From Sporosarcina sp. P34 (lineage in GTDB: Bacteria > Bacillota > Bacilli > Bacillales_A > Planococcaceae): 64,000 nt of DNA. The notes below the pieces were generated by a model, which was not told the DNA's origin, did no database searches, and saw nothing but the letters and a program-made list of their open reading frames with translations. Below, in pieces: positions 56,303-63,563 of this stretch. Both the position numbers and the translations under genes were made by a program. The stretch spans positions 496,001-560,000 of the forward strand of contig NZ_PDZC01000001.1 of assembly GCF_002743375.1 (NCBI RefSeq), read 5' to 3'. Position 1 is the first letter of the stretch. Every line of letters starts with the position of its first letter.

Positions 56303-57157
56303 ATGAGTAATGTGAAATGGATAAAGCTGAGTACGCAGATGTTTGAGGATGAAAAAATAAAGTTGATAGAACAGATGCCGGACGCTGATACCATCCTCAT
56401 TATCTGGGTTAAATTGCTTTCTCAAGCAGGCAAAACAAACGGCAACGGCTACATTTACTTGAGCGAAAACATCCCTTATACGGATGAAATGTTAGCAACA
56501 ATATTTGGTAGACCGCTCAATACAATTAGACTTGCGTTAGAAACTTTCAAGGCTTTCGGAATGATTGAAATAGACGACGAACACTTTATTAGTATAGCAA
56601 ATTGGGAGAAACATCAGAACGTTGCTGGATTAGAAAAGATTCGTGAACAAACTAGAAAAAGAGTCGCTAAACACCGTGAAAATCAACGATTAGGAAGCAA
56701 TCAAAAGGATGTAACGTTACCTGTAACGCAGGGTAACGCAATAGAACTAGAACTAGAACTAGAAGAAGAACTAGAACTAGAAAGAGATAAAGACATATTG
56801 TCCGATTCTCCGAATCAGACCGCGGATCTCATTCCCTACTCTCAAATCATTGATTATTTAAATGAACAATGTTCAACGAAGTATCGAAGTTCAACCGCTA
56901 AAACAAAAGAATTGATTCGTGCCAGGTGGAAGGAAGGCTTCCGTGTTAAAGACTTCGAACAAGTGATTGACACTAAACGTACTGACTGGATCAACGATAG
57001 CTCGATGAATAAATTCTTACGACCAATCACACTATTCGGCACCAAGTTTGAAAGTTACTTGAACGAAAGGAGTGCAGCTGATGCGAAAAATGTCGGACGT
57101 AATGACAAACGTAATGCAAAATCTACAAAAACATACGCGGATGGAGTCAACTTCTAA
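56303..57157 (+). CDS. Phage replisome organizer / replication initiator
   Basis: 284 aa from ATG 56303 (SD GAAAGGTGA). The N-terminal winged-helix replisome-organizer domain (about 1-125; WIKLSTQMFEDEKI ...) is followed by a Leu-Glu repeat linker (about 148-162). A conserved phage C-terminal domain follows (about 175-255; IIDYLNEQCSTKYRSSTAKTKELI). It should bind the phage origin and recruit the helicase loader encoded next. The centre of the gene carries repeats that may be the origin. Confidence 0.88.
   Translation: MSNVKWIKLSTQMFEDEKIKLIEQMPDADTILIIWVKLLSQAGKTNGNGYIYLSENIPYTDEMLATIFGRPLNTIRLALETFKAFGMIEIDDEHFISIANWEKHQNVAGLEKIREQTRKRVAKHRENQRLGSNQKDVTLPVTQGNAIELELELEEELELERDKDILSDSPNQTADLIPYSQIIDYLNEQCSTKYRSSTAKTKELIRARWKEGFRVKDFEQVIDTKRTDWINDSSMNKFLRPITLFGTKFESYLNERSAADAKNVGRNDKRNAKSTKTYADGVNF
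56711..56780. repeat. Iteron-like repeats inside the replication initiator gene, candidate origin
   Basis: GTAACG occurs at 56711, 56723 and 56733 (the first as palindrome GTAACGTTAC). Five copies of AACTAG follow (56745, 56751, 56757, 56769, 56775), with AAGAAG in the gap. Phage origins are often inside the initiator gene, as in lambda O. Confidence 0.5.
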
Positions 57158-57941
57158 TTACTGCACTCACACAACATTGGTATTTGGTAAAGAAGTAACT
57201 AAACGACATCAAATGATTATGTTTGACGGCAAAGAAGTATGCCCGGTATGCGAGATTGAGCGTGACACGGAAGAGTTCGAGAAAAGAGAAGCGTATCGGA
57301 TCAAAGATGCAGAAAAGAGAGCGGAGTATTCGATTCTCGAAAGTAAGTCACTGTTTAAAGACAAGACGCTGATCAACTCTGGATTCAAAAATTACGAAAC
57401 GAAAGACATAGAAGAAATCGCCAATAAGAAAAAAGCCATTAAAGCAGTTGAACAATATCGTGCAGGTGAAGTATTCAACACATTCTTGCAAGGCGATCCA
57501 GGCGTCGGTAAGAGCCATCTGGCAATGAGCATCATTCGGACCATGAACGAAACGGACAACCAAGACAGGTCGTGCTTGTTCATCGACATTGATGAAATGC
57601 TGTCCAGAGTGAGAGACAGCTTCAACAATCGTGAAAGTATCTACACAGAACAGTATTTCATTCAACTGTTATCAAAAGCGGATTTCTTGGTGTTGGACGA
57701 CTTGGGAGCAGAAACTGGCTCGACGAACACAGAAAAAACCGCGTCTGATTACACGATGCGGATTCTGAAAGGTATAGCGGACTCTAGGCAGGACAAGCCC
57801 ACCATCTTCACGTCTAACTTAAACCGCGAAGCGTTAGGGCGCATGTACGACGCTAAGACGGTTTCCAGGCTATTGCGAAATACGTATGTGATCAAGTTTG
57901 AAGATACTACGGATAAACGGATAAAGAACATTGAGTTTTAG
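57081..57941 (+). CDS. DnaC/DnaI-like helicase loader ATPase
   Basis: 286 aa from ATG 57081 (AGGAG 8 bases upstream). N-terminal zinc-binding part (YCTHTT ... CPVCE, about 27-54), then AAA+ domain: Walker A GDPGVGKSHLA near residue 137 and Walker B FLVLDDLGAE. Loads replicative helicase at the phage origin. Overlaps the initiator gene by 77 bases. Confidence 0.92.
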   Translation: MRKMSDVMTNVMQNLQKHTRMESTSNYCTHTTLVFGKEVTKRHQMIMFDGKEVCPVCEIERDTEEFEKREAYRIKDAEKRAEYSILESKSLFKDKTLINSGFKNYETKDIEEIANKKKAIKAVEQYRAGEVFNTFLQGDPGVGKSHLAMSIIRTMNETDNQDRSCLFIDIDEMLSRVRDSFNNRESIYTEQYFIQLLSKADFLVLDDLGAETGSTNTEKTASDYTMRILKGIADSRQDKPTIFTSNLNREALGRMYDAKTVSRLLRNTYVIKFEDTTDKRIKNIEF

Positions 57942-57952
57942 GAGGATGCAGA

Positions 57953-58525
57953 GTGATAGGAAAAATCAAATTGACACCAGAACAAGCAGACGCAATACAA
58001 AAATGGCTTTGTGAGAGAAACGGTGATAAAGCCGCACTGTTGGATGTACACGCCACAGCAATGAAAAAGCAAGGCGGCTGGAGAAATGGCAACCCGTACC
58101 GAGCATTTAACGGCTTAGATCAGGCAGATATGGCAAGAGCGTTGTTGATCGGTTATGAAGTCGAAGAGACTTTCGAGGTTGGCGATTGGGTCGCTTGCGA
58201 ATATGAAGATGGTGCATGGATTGCACAAATAGAAAGAATCGAAGGTAAAAAAGTATTTGCTCAGTGGGAAAATGGCCAACTGGATTGGAATTACGTTCAC
58301 CATATTCGCCACGCCACATCAGAAGAGATCAAAGCCGAAAAAGAATATAGAGCGTGGAAGTCTATTGGTCGGGAAGTGGGCGGATTCAGAGAAGGAGATA
58401 TAGGTATATTCAAAAATGAATACGTAGATCACGTTGACGCTCTAGGAGTTTTTTATAAAGACGGAGTGCTTACAGGTTTCTACCCAACGGAATCCTTCAT
58501 CGAGTTTGGAGGTGCAGACGAATGA
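57953..58525 (+). CDS. Hypothetical phage protein
   Basis: 190 aa, GTG start after TAGGAGGATGCAGA. The middle (about 75-120; FEVGDWVACEYEDGAWIAQIERI) is SH3-like, beta-rich. No family recognised. Overlaps the next gene by 4 bases. Confidence 0.7.
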   Translation: MIGKIKLTPEQADAIQKWLCERNGDKAALLDVHATAMKKQGGWRNGNPYRAFNGLDQADMARALLIGYEVEETFEVGDWVACEYEDGAWIAQIERIEGKKVFAQWENGQLDWNYVHHIRHATSEEIKAEKEYRAWKSIGREVGGFREGDIGIFKNEYVDHVDALGVFYKDGVLTGFYPTESFIEFGGADE

Positions 58526-58692
58526 AACCTACACATCGAATCTATGACAGTCGAACAGGCGAAACACTTGACCGTGATTTAACTGAGGTTAAGCCGAGTG
58601 TTTGGGTGAGTAGTAATTACTCAGAGAGTGATGTCAGTTTTGATGACATTCAGATCGAGCGCTTGAAAGAAGGTGCATCCGATGTGGACTAA
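58522..58692 (+). CDS. Hypothetical small phage protein
   Basis: 56 aa, ATG overlapping the previous stop (ATGA). Acidic, with MKPTHRIYDSRTGETLDRDL start. Function unknown. Confidence 0.6.
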   Translation: MKPTHRIYDSRTGETLDRDLTEVKPSVWVSSNYSESDVSFDDIQIERLKEGASDVD

Positions 58693-58828
58693 CAACAGCG
58701 GGATCTACACGGTTCCTATGCCAGATAAAGTCGACTGGCAGAAGATTAAACGCGAAATGGACGCATTGGAAATCAAGTTGCAACAGGCAGAGGCGGCTAT
58801 GGCTATGAGGAAGGGGATGACGGCATGA
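58682..58828 (+). CDS. Hypothetical small phage protein
   Basis: 48 aa, mostly helical, start MWTNNSGIYTVPMPDKVDW. SD GAAAGGTGCATCCG. Overlaps neighbours on both sides by a few bases, which supports it as part of the coupled run. Confidence 0.58.
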   Translation: MWTNNSGIYTVPMPDKVDWQKIKREMDALEIKLQQAEAAMAMRKGMTA

Positions 58829-59253
58829 GGGAGATTAAATTCAGAGCGTGGTTAGAAAAACGCAAAGAAATGATTTCGTGGAAGCGGCTGTTAATCGAAA
58901 AAACCAAAAGAAGCACCTGCCTTTGGATTCCGGATAAACCGTATCGCGGAGGAATGACAGCTGAATATGATTATGTTCTCATGCAATACACCGGCTTAAA
59001 AGACAAAAATGGTGTGGAAATATATGAAGGTGATGTTATTCAATTTTTCCCTCATAAAGAAAGATCATCAGTAAAGTTCGTGGATGGTTGCTTTGTTTAT
59101 TACAAAAGAGTTCCTGAAAGATTTAATATGCCGGATGGAAAGGTTAGAGAAGATATGGTTATCAATCTCTTGACTGATCACAAGTATGGAAATCACTGCG
59201 AAGTCATCGGCAACATTTGCGAAAATCCTGAACTACTGGAGGTCAACAAATGA
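58825..59253 (+). CDS. YopX family protein
   Basis: 142 aa. MREIKFRAWLEKRKEM start and QYTGLKDKNGVEIYEGDVIQF core are diagnostic of YopX, named from SPbeta. Function unknown. Coupled by ATGA to genes on both sides. Confidence 0.9.
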   Translation: MREIKFRAWLEKRKEMISWKRLLIEKTKRSTCLWIPDKPYRGGMTAEYDYVLMQYTGLKDKNGVEIYEGDVIQFFPHKERSSVKFVDGCFVYYKRVPERFNMPDGKVREDMVINLLTDHKYGNHCEVIGNICENPELLEVNK

Positions 59254-59717
59254 ATTCAGTAAATCTAATCGGCCGCTGGGTCCGAGAACATGAAGTAATA
59301 AACGGTAATACCACAGTCGTAAAGAACACGCTGGCGGTCGATCATCCATACAAGAAAGACGATGCGAGCTTTATCCGCGTAGTCATGTTCGGTAAAACTG
59401 GCGAACTAGCAAACCAGTACACAACCAAAGGATCGCAAGTGGCGGTCATAGGCCATATCCAAACTGGTAGTTATGAAAAGTCGGACGGTTCGAAAGTTTA
59501 CACAACGGATGTCATTGCGAGCAGCATTAAGTTCCTTGAACCAAGGGGCAACAGTTCGGTACAGCCGAATAGTTCACAGCAAGCTCCACAACCGACGGAA
59601 ACACACGGACAGACAAATACTCAATCGAACTATCAGACAGGGCAAGGTGGTTACGGTGGACAAGCACAGGGGTATGATGTGCCGCCTAACGTCACAGATG
59701 ATGATTTGCCGTTTTGA
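59250..59717 (+). CDS. ssb: Single-stranded DNA-binding protein
   Basis: 155 aa. OB fold (1-105) with the MNSVNLIGRWV start, a Gln/Asn/Gly-rich linker and the DDDLPF acidic tip that docks replication and repair proteins. Coats ssDNA during phage replication and RecT recombination. Confidence 0.94.
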   Translation: MNSVNLIGRWVREHEVINGNTTVVKNTLAVDHPYKKDDASFIRVVMFGKTGELANQYTTKGSQVAVIGHIQTGSYEKSDGSKVYTTDVIASSIKFLEPRGNSSVQPNSSQQAPQPTETHGQTNTQSNYQTGQGGYGGQAQGYDVPPNVTDDDLPF

Positions 59718-59746
59718 GACTATGAAACTTTGAAAGGGTGGTAGTT

Positions 59747-59959
59747 ATGACATTGAAAACCAGAAGTGGAACCAGTAAGGCTATACGAGCAATCAAAGCG
59801 GAAGCAGCGCGTCATGTATCAAAAGAAATTGAATGCCGGATCTGCGGTTGCAAGGAAACGGTACAAAAACACAGTTATTGCAGTACCAGTCGTTTATGCA
59901 TAAAGTGCGCGAATCGAGAATTTGACGGATGGCTAAAAGAGGAGGGAAAAGTAAATTGA
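59747..59959 (+). CDS. Small zinc-binding phage protein
   Basis: 70 aa. CRICGC and CIKCANREF pairs (about 31-60) indicate a zinc finger, possibly HNH-like in shape but without the catalytic residues. SD AAAGGGTGG; the GTG at 59738 lies within it. Overlaps the next gene. Confidence 0.65.
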   Translation: MTLKTRSGTSKAIRAIKAEAARHVSKEIECRICGCKETVQKHSYCSTSRLCIKCANREFDGWLKEEGKVN

Positions 59960-60270
59960 ACATACAGCAACTAACAGACGCAATCAGAACGTGGGCGATC
60001 TACCGAGGGTTAGATACAGCCGACAGCACCAAACAAGCACTAAAACTGGGGGAAGAATTCGGTGAGTTGTGCCAAGGGTTGGCGAAATCACGACCAGACG
60101 AAGTGAAGGACGCGTTGGGAGACATGTTCGTGGTGATGACGATACTCGCTATGCAAGAAGGTGTCGCTATCGAGGAATGTGTGCAGATGGCTTACAACGA
60201 AATCAAAGACCGGAAAGGTGAGATGGTGAACGGTGTTTTTGTGAAAGAGGATGATTTAGTAAAGGGGTGA
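59956..60270 (+). CDS. MazG-like nucleotide pyrophosphohydrolase
   Basis: 104 aa from TTG 59956 (SD AGAGGAGGGA). The EExxE...ExxD pattern: GEEFGELCQGLA followed by EVKDALGDMFV. MazG-like proteins hydrolyse non-canonical dNTPs or lower ppGpp; common in phages. The longer reading from ATG 59929 has no SD. Confidence 0.85.
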   Translation: MNIQQLTDAIRTWAIYRGLDTADSTKQALKLGEEFGELCQGLAKSRPDEVKDALGDMFVVMTILAMQEGVAIEECVQMAYNEIKDRKGEMVNGVFVKEDDLVKG

Positions 60271-60274
60271 TCCG

Positions 60275-60562
60275 GTGCTAACTATGTTCAAGGTCGATCA
60301 CAAGAAAAAGCTGTACATCCACGGTGACTTAAATGCCCGTGAAATTAGAGAGCTGAAAAGAGAGGGGTGGCGCGTTGATGTCAAAGCCAAGCCCTCCATA
60401 CCTAGCGAAGCAGTAAACAAAAACGGTATACCACGGGAAGGAGATACATCATGTCAAAGTGCAAGCGGTGCAACAAACCGCTCAAGACGTCGGAGAGCAT
60501 CCAAGTCGGGTTCGGTCCGGTCTGCAAACGGAAACACGACGAGGCGGAAGCAGAGTTCTTGA
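60275..60562 (+). CDS. Hypothetical phage protein, 3' half overlapping the next gene
   Basis: 95 aa from GTG 60275 (or ATG 60284) after AAAGGGGTGA. The first half (VDHKKKLYIHGDLNAREIRELKREGWRVDVK) looks like a real small alpha/beta domain. The last 35 residues are Arg/Ser-rich and overlap the DUF6011 gene out of frame, so the native stop may have been lost. Confidence 0.5.
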   Translation: MLTMFKVDHKKKLYIHGDLNAREIRELKREGWRVDVKAKPSIPSEAVNKNGIPREGDTSCQSASGATNRSRRRRASKSGSVRSANGNTTRRKQSS

Positions 60563-60618
60563 AACGGCAGATTACGTTGGATGAAGAAATCGAGTATCAG
60601 GAAAAGGTGAGTGTATGA
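60451..60618 (+). CDS. DUF6011-like zinc-binding phage protein
   Basis: 55 aa. CKRCNKPLKTSESIQVGFGPVC gives three zinc-ligand-type Cys and the GxGPVC signature. SD GGAAGGAGATACATC. Overlaps recU by 4 bases. Confidence 0.72.
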   Translation: MSKCKRCNKPLKTSESIQVGFGPVCKRKHDEAEAEFLKRQITLDEEIEYQEKVSV

Positions 60619-61130
60619 GGAAACCATATAGTCGATCACACGCAAATCGTGGAGCGGTACTGGAGAGTCTGATTGATATGACAAATAAGCAATATCAAAA
60701 TAAGGGAGTAGCGGACATCCGAAAAGTTCCTACTCCAGTGAAAATCATGAAGCAGCACGGAAAAACTATCACAGGTTACACGCAAAAAGGCGAGTGGGTG
60801 GATTATTCTGGGGTTTATGACAGTAGGGCCATTATTTTTGATGCAAAAGAGACATCCAACCGAACGAGCTTCCCACTCAACAACATTTCCGTGCATCAGT
60901 ACGAATTACTGAAATCATGGCACCAGAAAGGTGCACGGTCGTTTCTATTGGTCTCTTTTACAAAACTAGATGAAATATACCTTCTGCCATTCCCGTTGCT
61001 AGAAACGTATTGGGAGGGCGCTCAGAAAGGTGAAAGAAAATCTATTCCGCATCCGTTTTTCTTTATGCAGTGCGAATTAGTGAAAAGCGGCCGAGGATAT
61101 GTATTGGATTACTTAGGGGTGATTAATTGA
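60615..61130 (+). CDS. recU: RecU-like Holliday junction resolvase
   Basis: 171 aa. NRGAVLESLIDMTNKQY N-terminus, then DYSGVYDSRAIIFDAKETSN (metal-binding Asp and the D-xK motif), and the C-terminal fold of RecU. It resolves branched DNA late in recombination or before packaging. Coupled by overlap with genes on both sides. Confidence 0.93.
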   Translation: MRKPYSRSHANRGAVLESLIDMTNKQYQNKGVADIRKVPTPVKIMKQHGKTITGYTQKGEWVDYSGVYDSRAIIFDAKETSNRTSFPLNNISVHQYELLKSWHQKGARSFLLVSFTKLDEIYLLPFPLLETYWEGAQKGERKSIPHPFFFMQCELVKSGRGYVLDYLGVIN

Positions 61131-61324
61131 GCGATATGACTCTAGCAGGCATCATCATTGGAGCATTTTGGACAGCCAGTGTGATATTTGCGAATCGTAA
61201 AGGATATATAAATGGTCATTTTGACGGTTGGAAGCGAGGGCATGAAGATACAAAACTTGCAAATAACGAAGTGATGCAGAACGTTAAAAGAAAAATCGAA
61301 GAGCAAGTGAGGAAAAAGGAATGA
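61127..61324 (+). CDS. Small membrane protein
   Basis: 65 aa, TTG start (SD AGGGGTGAT) overlapping the recU stop, or ATG 61136. One N-terminal helix (4-22), then a charged helical tail. Function unknown. Confidence 0.58.
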   Translation: MSDMTLAGIIIGAFWTASVIFANRKGYINGHFDGWKRGHEDTKLANNEVMQNVKRKIEEQVRKKE

Positions 61325-61398
61325 CAGAAGTGTATCTGGCAAGCGGCTTGATCTTTATTACCGCGTATGTATTTGGATTTATGAGGGGTAGGCAGTAG
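61321..61398 (+). CDS. Very small membrane peptide
   Basis: 25 aa, almost entirely one hydrophobic helix. ATG overlaps the previous stop (ATGA). The coding claim rests on that coupling, so it is tentative. Confidence 0.42.
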   Translation: MTEVYLASGLIFITAYVFGFMRGRQ

Positions 61399-61433
61399 AC
61401 AGAAAATGTGTAACAAGAAAGGAGCGATGAATT

Positions 61434-61715
61434 ATGAAAGAAGCGTGGGTGCTGCAACTAAAGCCAGAAATAGCGATAAAGGAATACGAAGGCAAAGTTA
61501 TGTATTTAAGTCATCGTGAACCAGTAGATCATCTAACTGATGATTTACAAAGAGCGACGAGATATAAAGATAAGCAAACGCAAATTGATTTGTTTAAGAG
61601 GCACGAAGAATTTATGCGTGATAAATATGGCGAAGATCCAATTTGTAACTTCGGCTGGACAAACATTAGCAAGAATTTCGACTTTGTTGAAGTAGAAGTT
61701 GCAGAAGTAGATTGA
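61434..61715 (+). CDS. Hypothetical phage protein
   Basis: 93 aa. SD AAAGGAGCGATGAATT. WVLQLKPEIAIKEYEGKVMYL start looks like a beta hairpin; remainder helical, acidic. No family recognised. Confidence 0.66.
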   Translation: MKEAWVLQLKPEIAIKEYEGKVMYLSHREPVDHLTDDLQRATRYKDKQTQIDLFKRHEEFMRDKYGEDPICNFGWTNISKNFDFVEVEVAEVD

Positions 61716-61740
61716 TGCACATTCCGATTATAAAGCGCAG

Positions 61741-61759
61741 GAGCCGCAATAAGCGGCTC
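61741..61759. terminator. Hairpin between convergent genes
   Basis: GAGCCGC/GCGGCTC with a 5-base loop, followed by AATTATT on the plus strand. It covers the stop of the minus-strand HTH gene. T run weak. Confidence 0.5.
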
Positions 61760-61979
61760 AATTATTCCGATTTTCCTTGTACATGTCCTTAAACACTTTG
61801 GGCATGTAACCGTAATAGCATTTGATAGTGCGGATCCTTCCTGCTTCTTCTCGCGTTCGCATTTCACGATATAAGCGATCTCGGACAAGGCTTTTGCTAC
61901 ACCCCAACAATTCGGAGATTTCTCCAGAGGACATTAAATCATCATAATACAAGCGATTAATTTCTTTTGTGCAAAACAT
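61758..61979 (-). CDS. Small HTH protein on the minus strand
   Basis: 73 aa from ATG 61979 (AGGAG 8 bases upstream). HTH at about 15-40 (LMSSGEISELLGCSKSLVRDRLYREM), resembling homeodomain-like phage regulators. Transcribed against the early operon. Could be a lysogenic or timing regulator; unproven. Confidence 0.66.
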   Translation of the reverse strand: MFCTKEINRLYYDDLMSSGEISELLGCSKSLVRDRLYREMRTREEAGRIRTIKCYYGYMPKVFKDMYKENRNN

Positions 61980-62065
61980 ATACATCACTCCTTTTCAGCA
62001 GAATACTATGAATTTGCCTAGTTGAAAAGAGCGAGCAAAAATAAATAGACAACAGGAGTTACACC

Positions 62066-62254
62066 ATGGAACTAAATCCAATCTATGAAATTAATAAATT
62101 GCAAGAACAACTACCATTATCGGTAGTACAAGACTTACACCAACGCATAGCGGACTGGCTATCATCTGGCGGTAACTATGATGATCCGTACATGTTTCAG
62201 CAGTTAAGGTATGCGCGAAATGTGGCAAGGAGGATGAATAGAAATGACAACTGA
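62066..62254 (+). CDS. DUF6877-like small phage protein
   Basis: 62 aa, helical; DLHQRIADWLSSGGNYDDPYM.QQLRYA core fits DUF6877 from memory. SD ACAGGAGTTACACC. Overlaps the next gene by 11 bases. Confidence 0.68.
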   Translation: MELNPIYEINKLQEQLPLSVVQDLHQRIADWLSSGGNYDDPYMFQQLRYARNVARRMNRNDN

Positions 62255-62621
62255 AACGAATGCAGAGCGGCTTGACAGAATAGAAAATAGTGGCACAGGT
62301 TTGGAAGACGAGGATTTCGATTGGCTTTTCGAACAAGCTGAACGAGCGCAGGGATTGGAATACGAGAAAGATTTTTTCAGAAGTAGACTTGTAGAATTAA
62401 AGGCAGCGGACGTTATTACAAGAAAAGAAAACACACGCCTGCGGGAAGCGTTGGAGTTTTATGCAGACGGTAAAACCTATACAGATAAGCAGCACACTTC
62501 AAGCGGCGAATTGGTCGGCACGGGCTATTTGAATATCTTGTCCGATAACGGAGACAGAGCGCGGCAAGCATTGAAAGGAGAATCCGAATGGTCAGCGCGA
62601 GAAACGAACCGACAATCTTGA
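62244..62621 (+). CDS. Hypothetical phage protein
   Basis: 125 aa, helical, acidic. SD AAGGAGGATGAATAGAA. Repeats of the coiled-coil type between 30 and 80. Its end overlaps the next gene by 34 bases. Confidence 0.65.
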   Translation: MTTETNAERLDRIENSGTGLEDEDFDWLFEQAERAQGLEYEKDFFRSRLVELKAADVITRKENTRLREALEFYADGKTYTDKQHTSSGELVGTGYLNILSDNGDRARQALKGESEWSARETNRQS

Positions 62622-62821
62622 TTTTGGACGACATTGAAATCAAATGGACATGGAAAGAAAGTGAGTTACTTCATTTTCGCGAAATGTGGGATGACGGTGT
62701 GCCGATTAATGACTTGGCTAGGGAGTTAAAAACGAATAGACGGAGTGTGGCATTGCTCGTTATGGATCAGGAGATGAAGGGCGAGATTGAGCAGCGGAAA
62801 TTTGGGTTGTATGGGAATTGA
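62588..62821 (+). CDS. Hypothetical phage protein with HTH-like motif
   Basis: 77 aa. SD GAAAGGAGAATCCGA. GVPINDLARELKTNRRSVALLVMD (about 38-61) reads as a homeodomain-like HTH. Function unknown. Confidence 0.68.
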   Translation: MVSARNEPTILILDDIEIKWTWKESELLHFREMWDDGVPINDLARELKTNRRSVALLVMDQEMKGEIEQRKFGLYGN

Positions 62822-62837
62822 GAGGAGGGAATGCGCG

Positions 62838-63026
62838 GTGAATCATTTTTATGTTTCTTATGCATACAGCGACATGGTTAAGCACGGCTACGGGTATTTG
62901 GAATTTAAGACGGAAGGACAAATGAGTGATGAGGGCTTCATGGATAGAGTCAGGAAAAACATTGGTGACAACGGCAAGCTTCCAGACGGATCTGTGACGG
63001 TACTAAACATTATTAAATTGAATTAA
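62838..63026 (+). CDS. Hypothetical small phage protein
   Basis: 62 aa from GTG 62838 after GAGAGGAGGGAATGCGC. NHFYVSYAYSDMVKHGYGYLEF start is beta-rich. No family recognised. Confidence 0.66.
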   Translation: MNHFYVSYAYSDMVKHGYGYLEFKTEGQMSDEGFMDRVRKNIGDNGKLPDGSVTVLNIIKLN

Positions 63027-63086
63027 AAAAAGACAGGAATCTCTCCCCGTCATGGCTGACATTATGTTAACACAAGGAGGGGTCCT

Positions 63087-63257
63087 GTGGGAAGAACAGC
63101 AGAACGAAAAGAAGATGAAGTGGTTTTAGAAATAAATGGTGAGCGTTTTCCGATGAGTGCAAAAGAGTTTGGAGAGGATTGCTTAGTTTGGAAGAATTGG
63201 CGACTGTTGGACATCGTGAAAAGCGAAAGGATACGAGTGCAAGGAAATAATAATTGA
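63087..63257 (+). CDS. Hypothetical small phage protein
   Basis: 56 aa, GTG after AAGGAGGGG. MGRTAERKEDEVVLEINGER start, then FPMSAKEFGEDCLVWKNW. Last gene before the early-region terminator. Confidence 0.64.
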   Translation: MGRTAERKEDEVVLEINGERFPMSAKEFGEDCLVWKNWRLLDIVKSERIRVQGNNN

Positions 63258-63287
63258 ATAGATAAGTCCACTACGGAAGAACCGACT

Positions 63288-63339
63288 GGACATCAGGAGA
63301 TAGCGTTTATTCGCTGTTTCTTGGTGTCCTTTTTATTTT
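63288..63339 (+). terminator. Intrinsic terminator at the end of the early phage operon
   Basis: GGACATCA pairs with TGGTGTCC (one G-U), with inner AGCG/CGCT, followed by TTTTTATTTT. Separates early genes from the late-control genes. Confidence 0.82.
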
Positions 63340-63349
63340 GCCGAAAGGG

Positions 63350-63549
63350 GTGAAGGGAATAAAAGCATACAAGAACAGCTCTTTGAAAAAGGGCTCGTAC
63401 AGCCCGTTAAACGAGAGATAGAGCAAAAGGATATTAGGACAAGCAAGAAGCGGAATGAGCGGTTGAGTGAGCGGGAACTAGCGGAATTGATGGGGACTAA
63501 CAGACCTACGTACGGACGGAAAAAAGGCGGAGCATACAGACAACGATAA
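63350..63549 (+). pseudogene. Small phage gene with disrupted start (frameshift or non-standard initiation)
   Basis: A 62-codon open frame (SIQEQLFEKGLVQPVKREIE...) ends at 63549 but has no ATG, GTG or TTG between its upstream stop at 63301 and the protein-like part. A good SD (GAAAGGGG) and GTG at 63350 are in another frame. One extra A in the run at 63361-63364 would join them. It is therefore frame-disrupted, or a sequencing error, or uses a rare start. Confidence 0.6.
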
Positions 63550-63563
63550 GAGGGGGAACTCAC

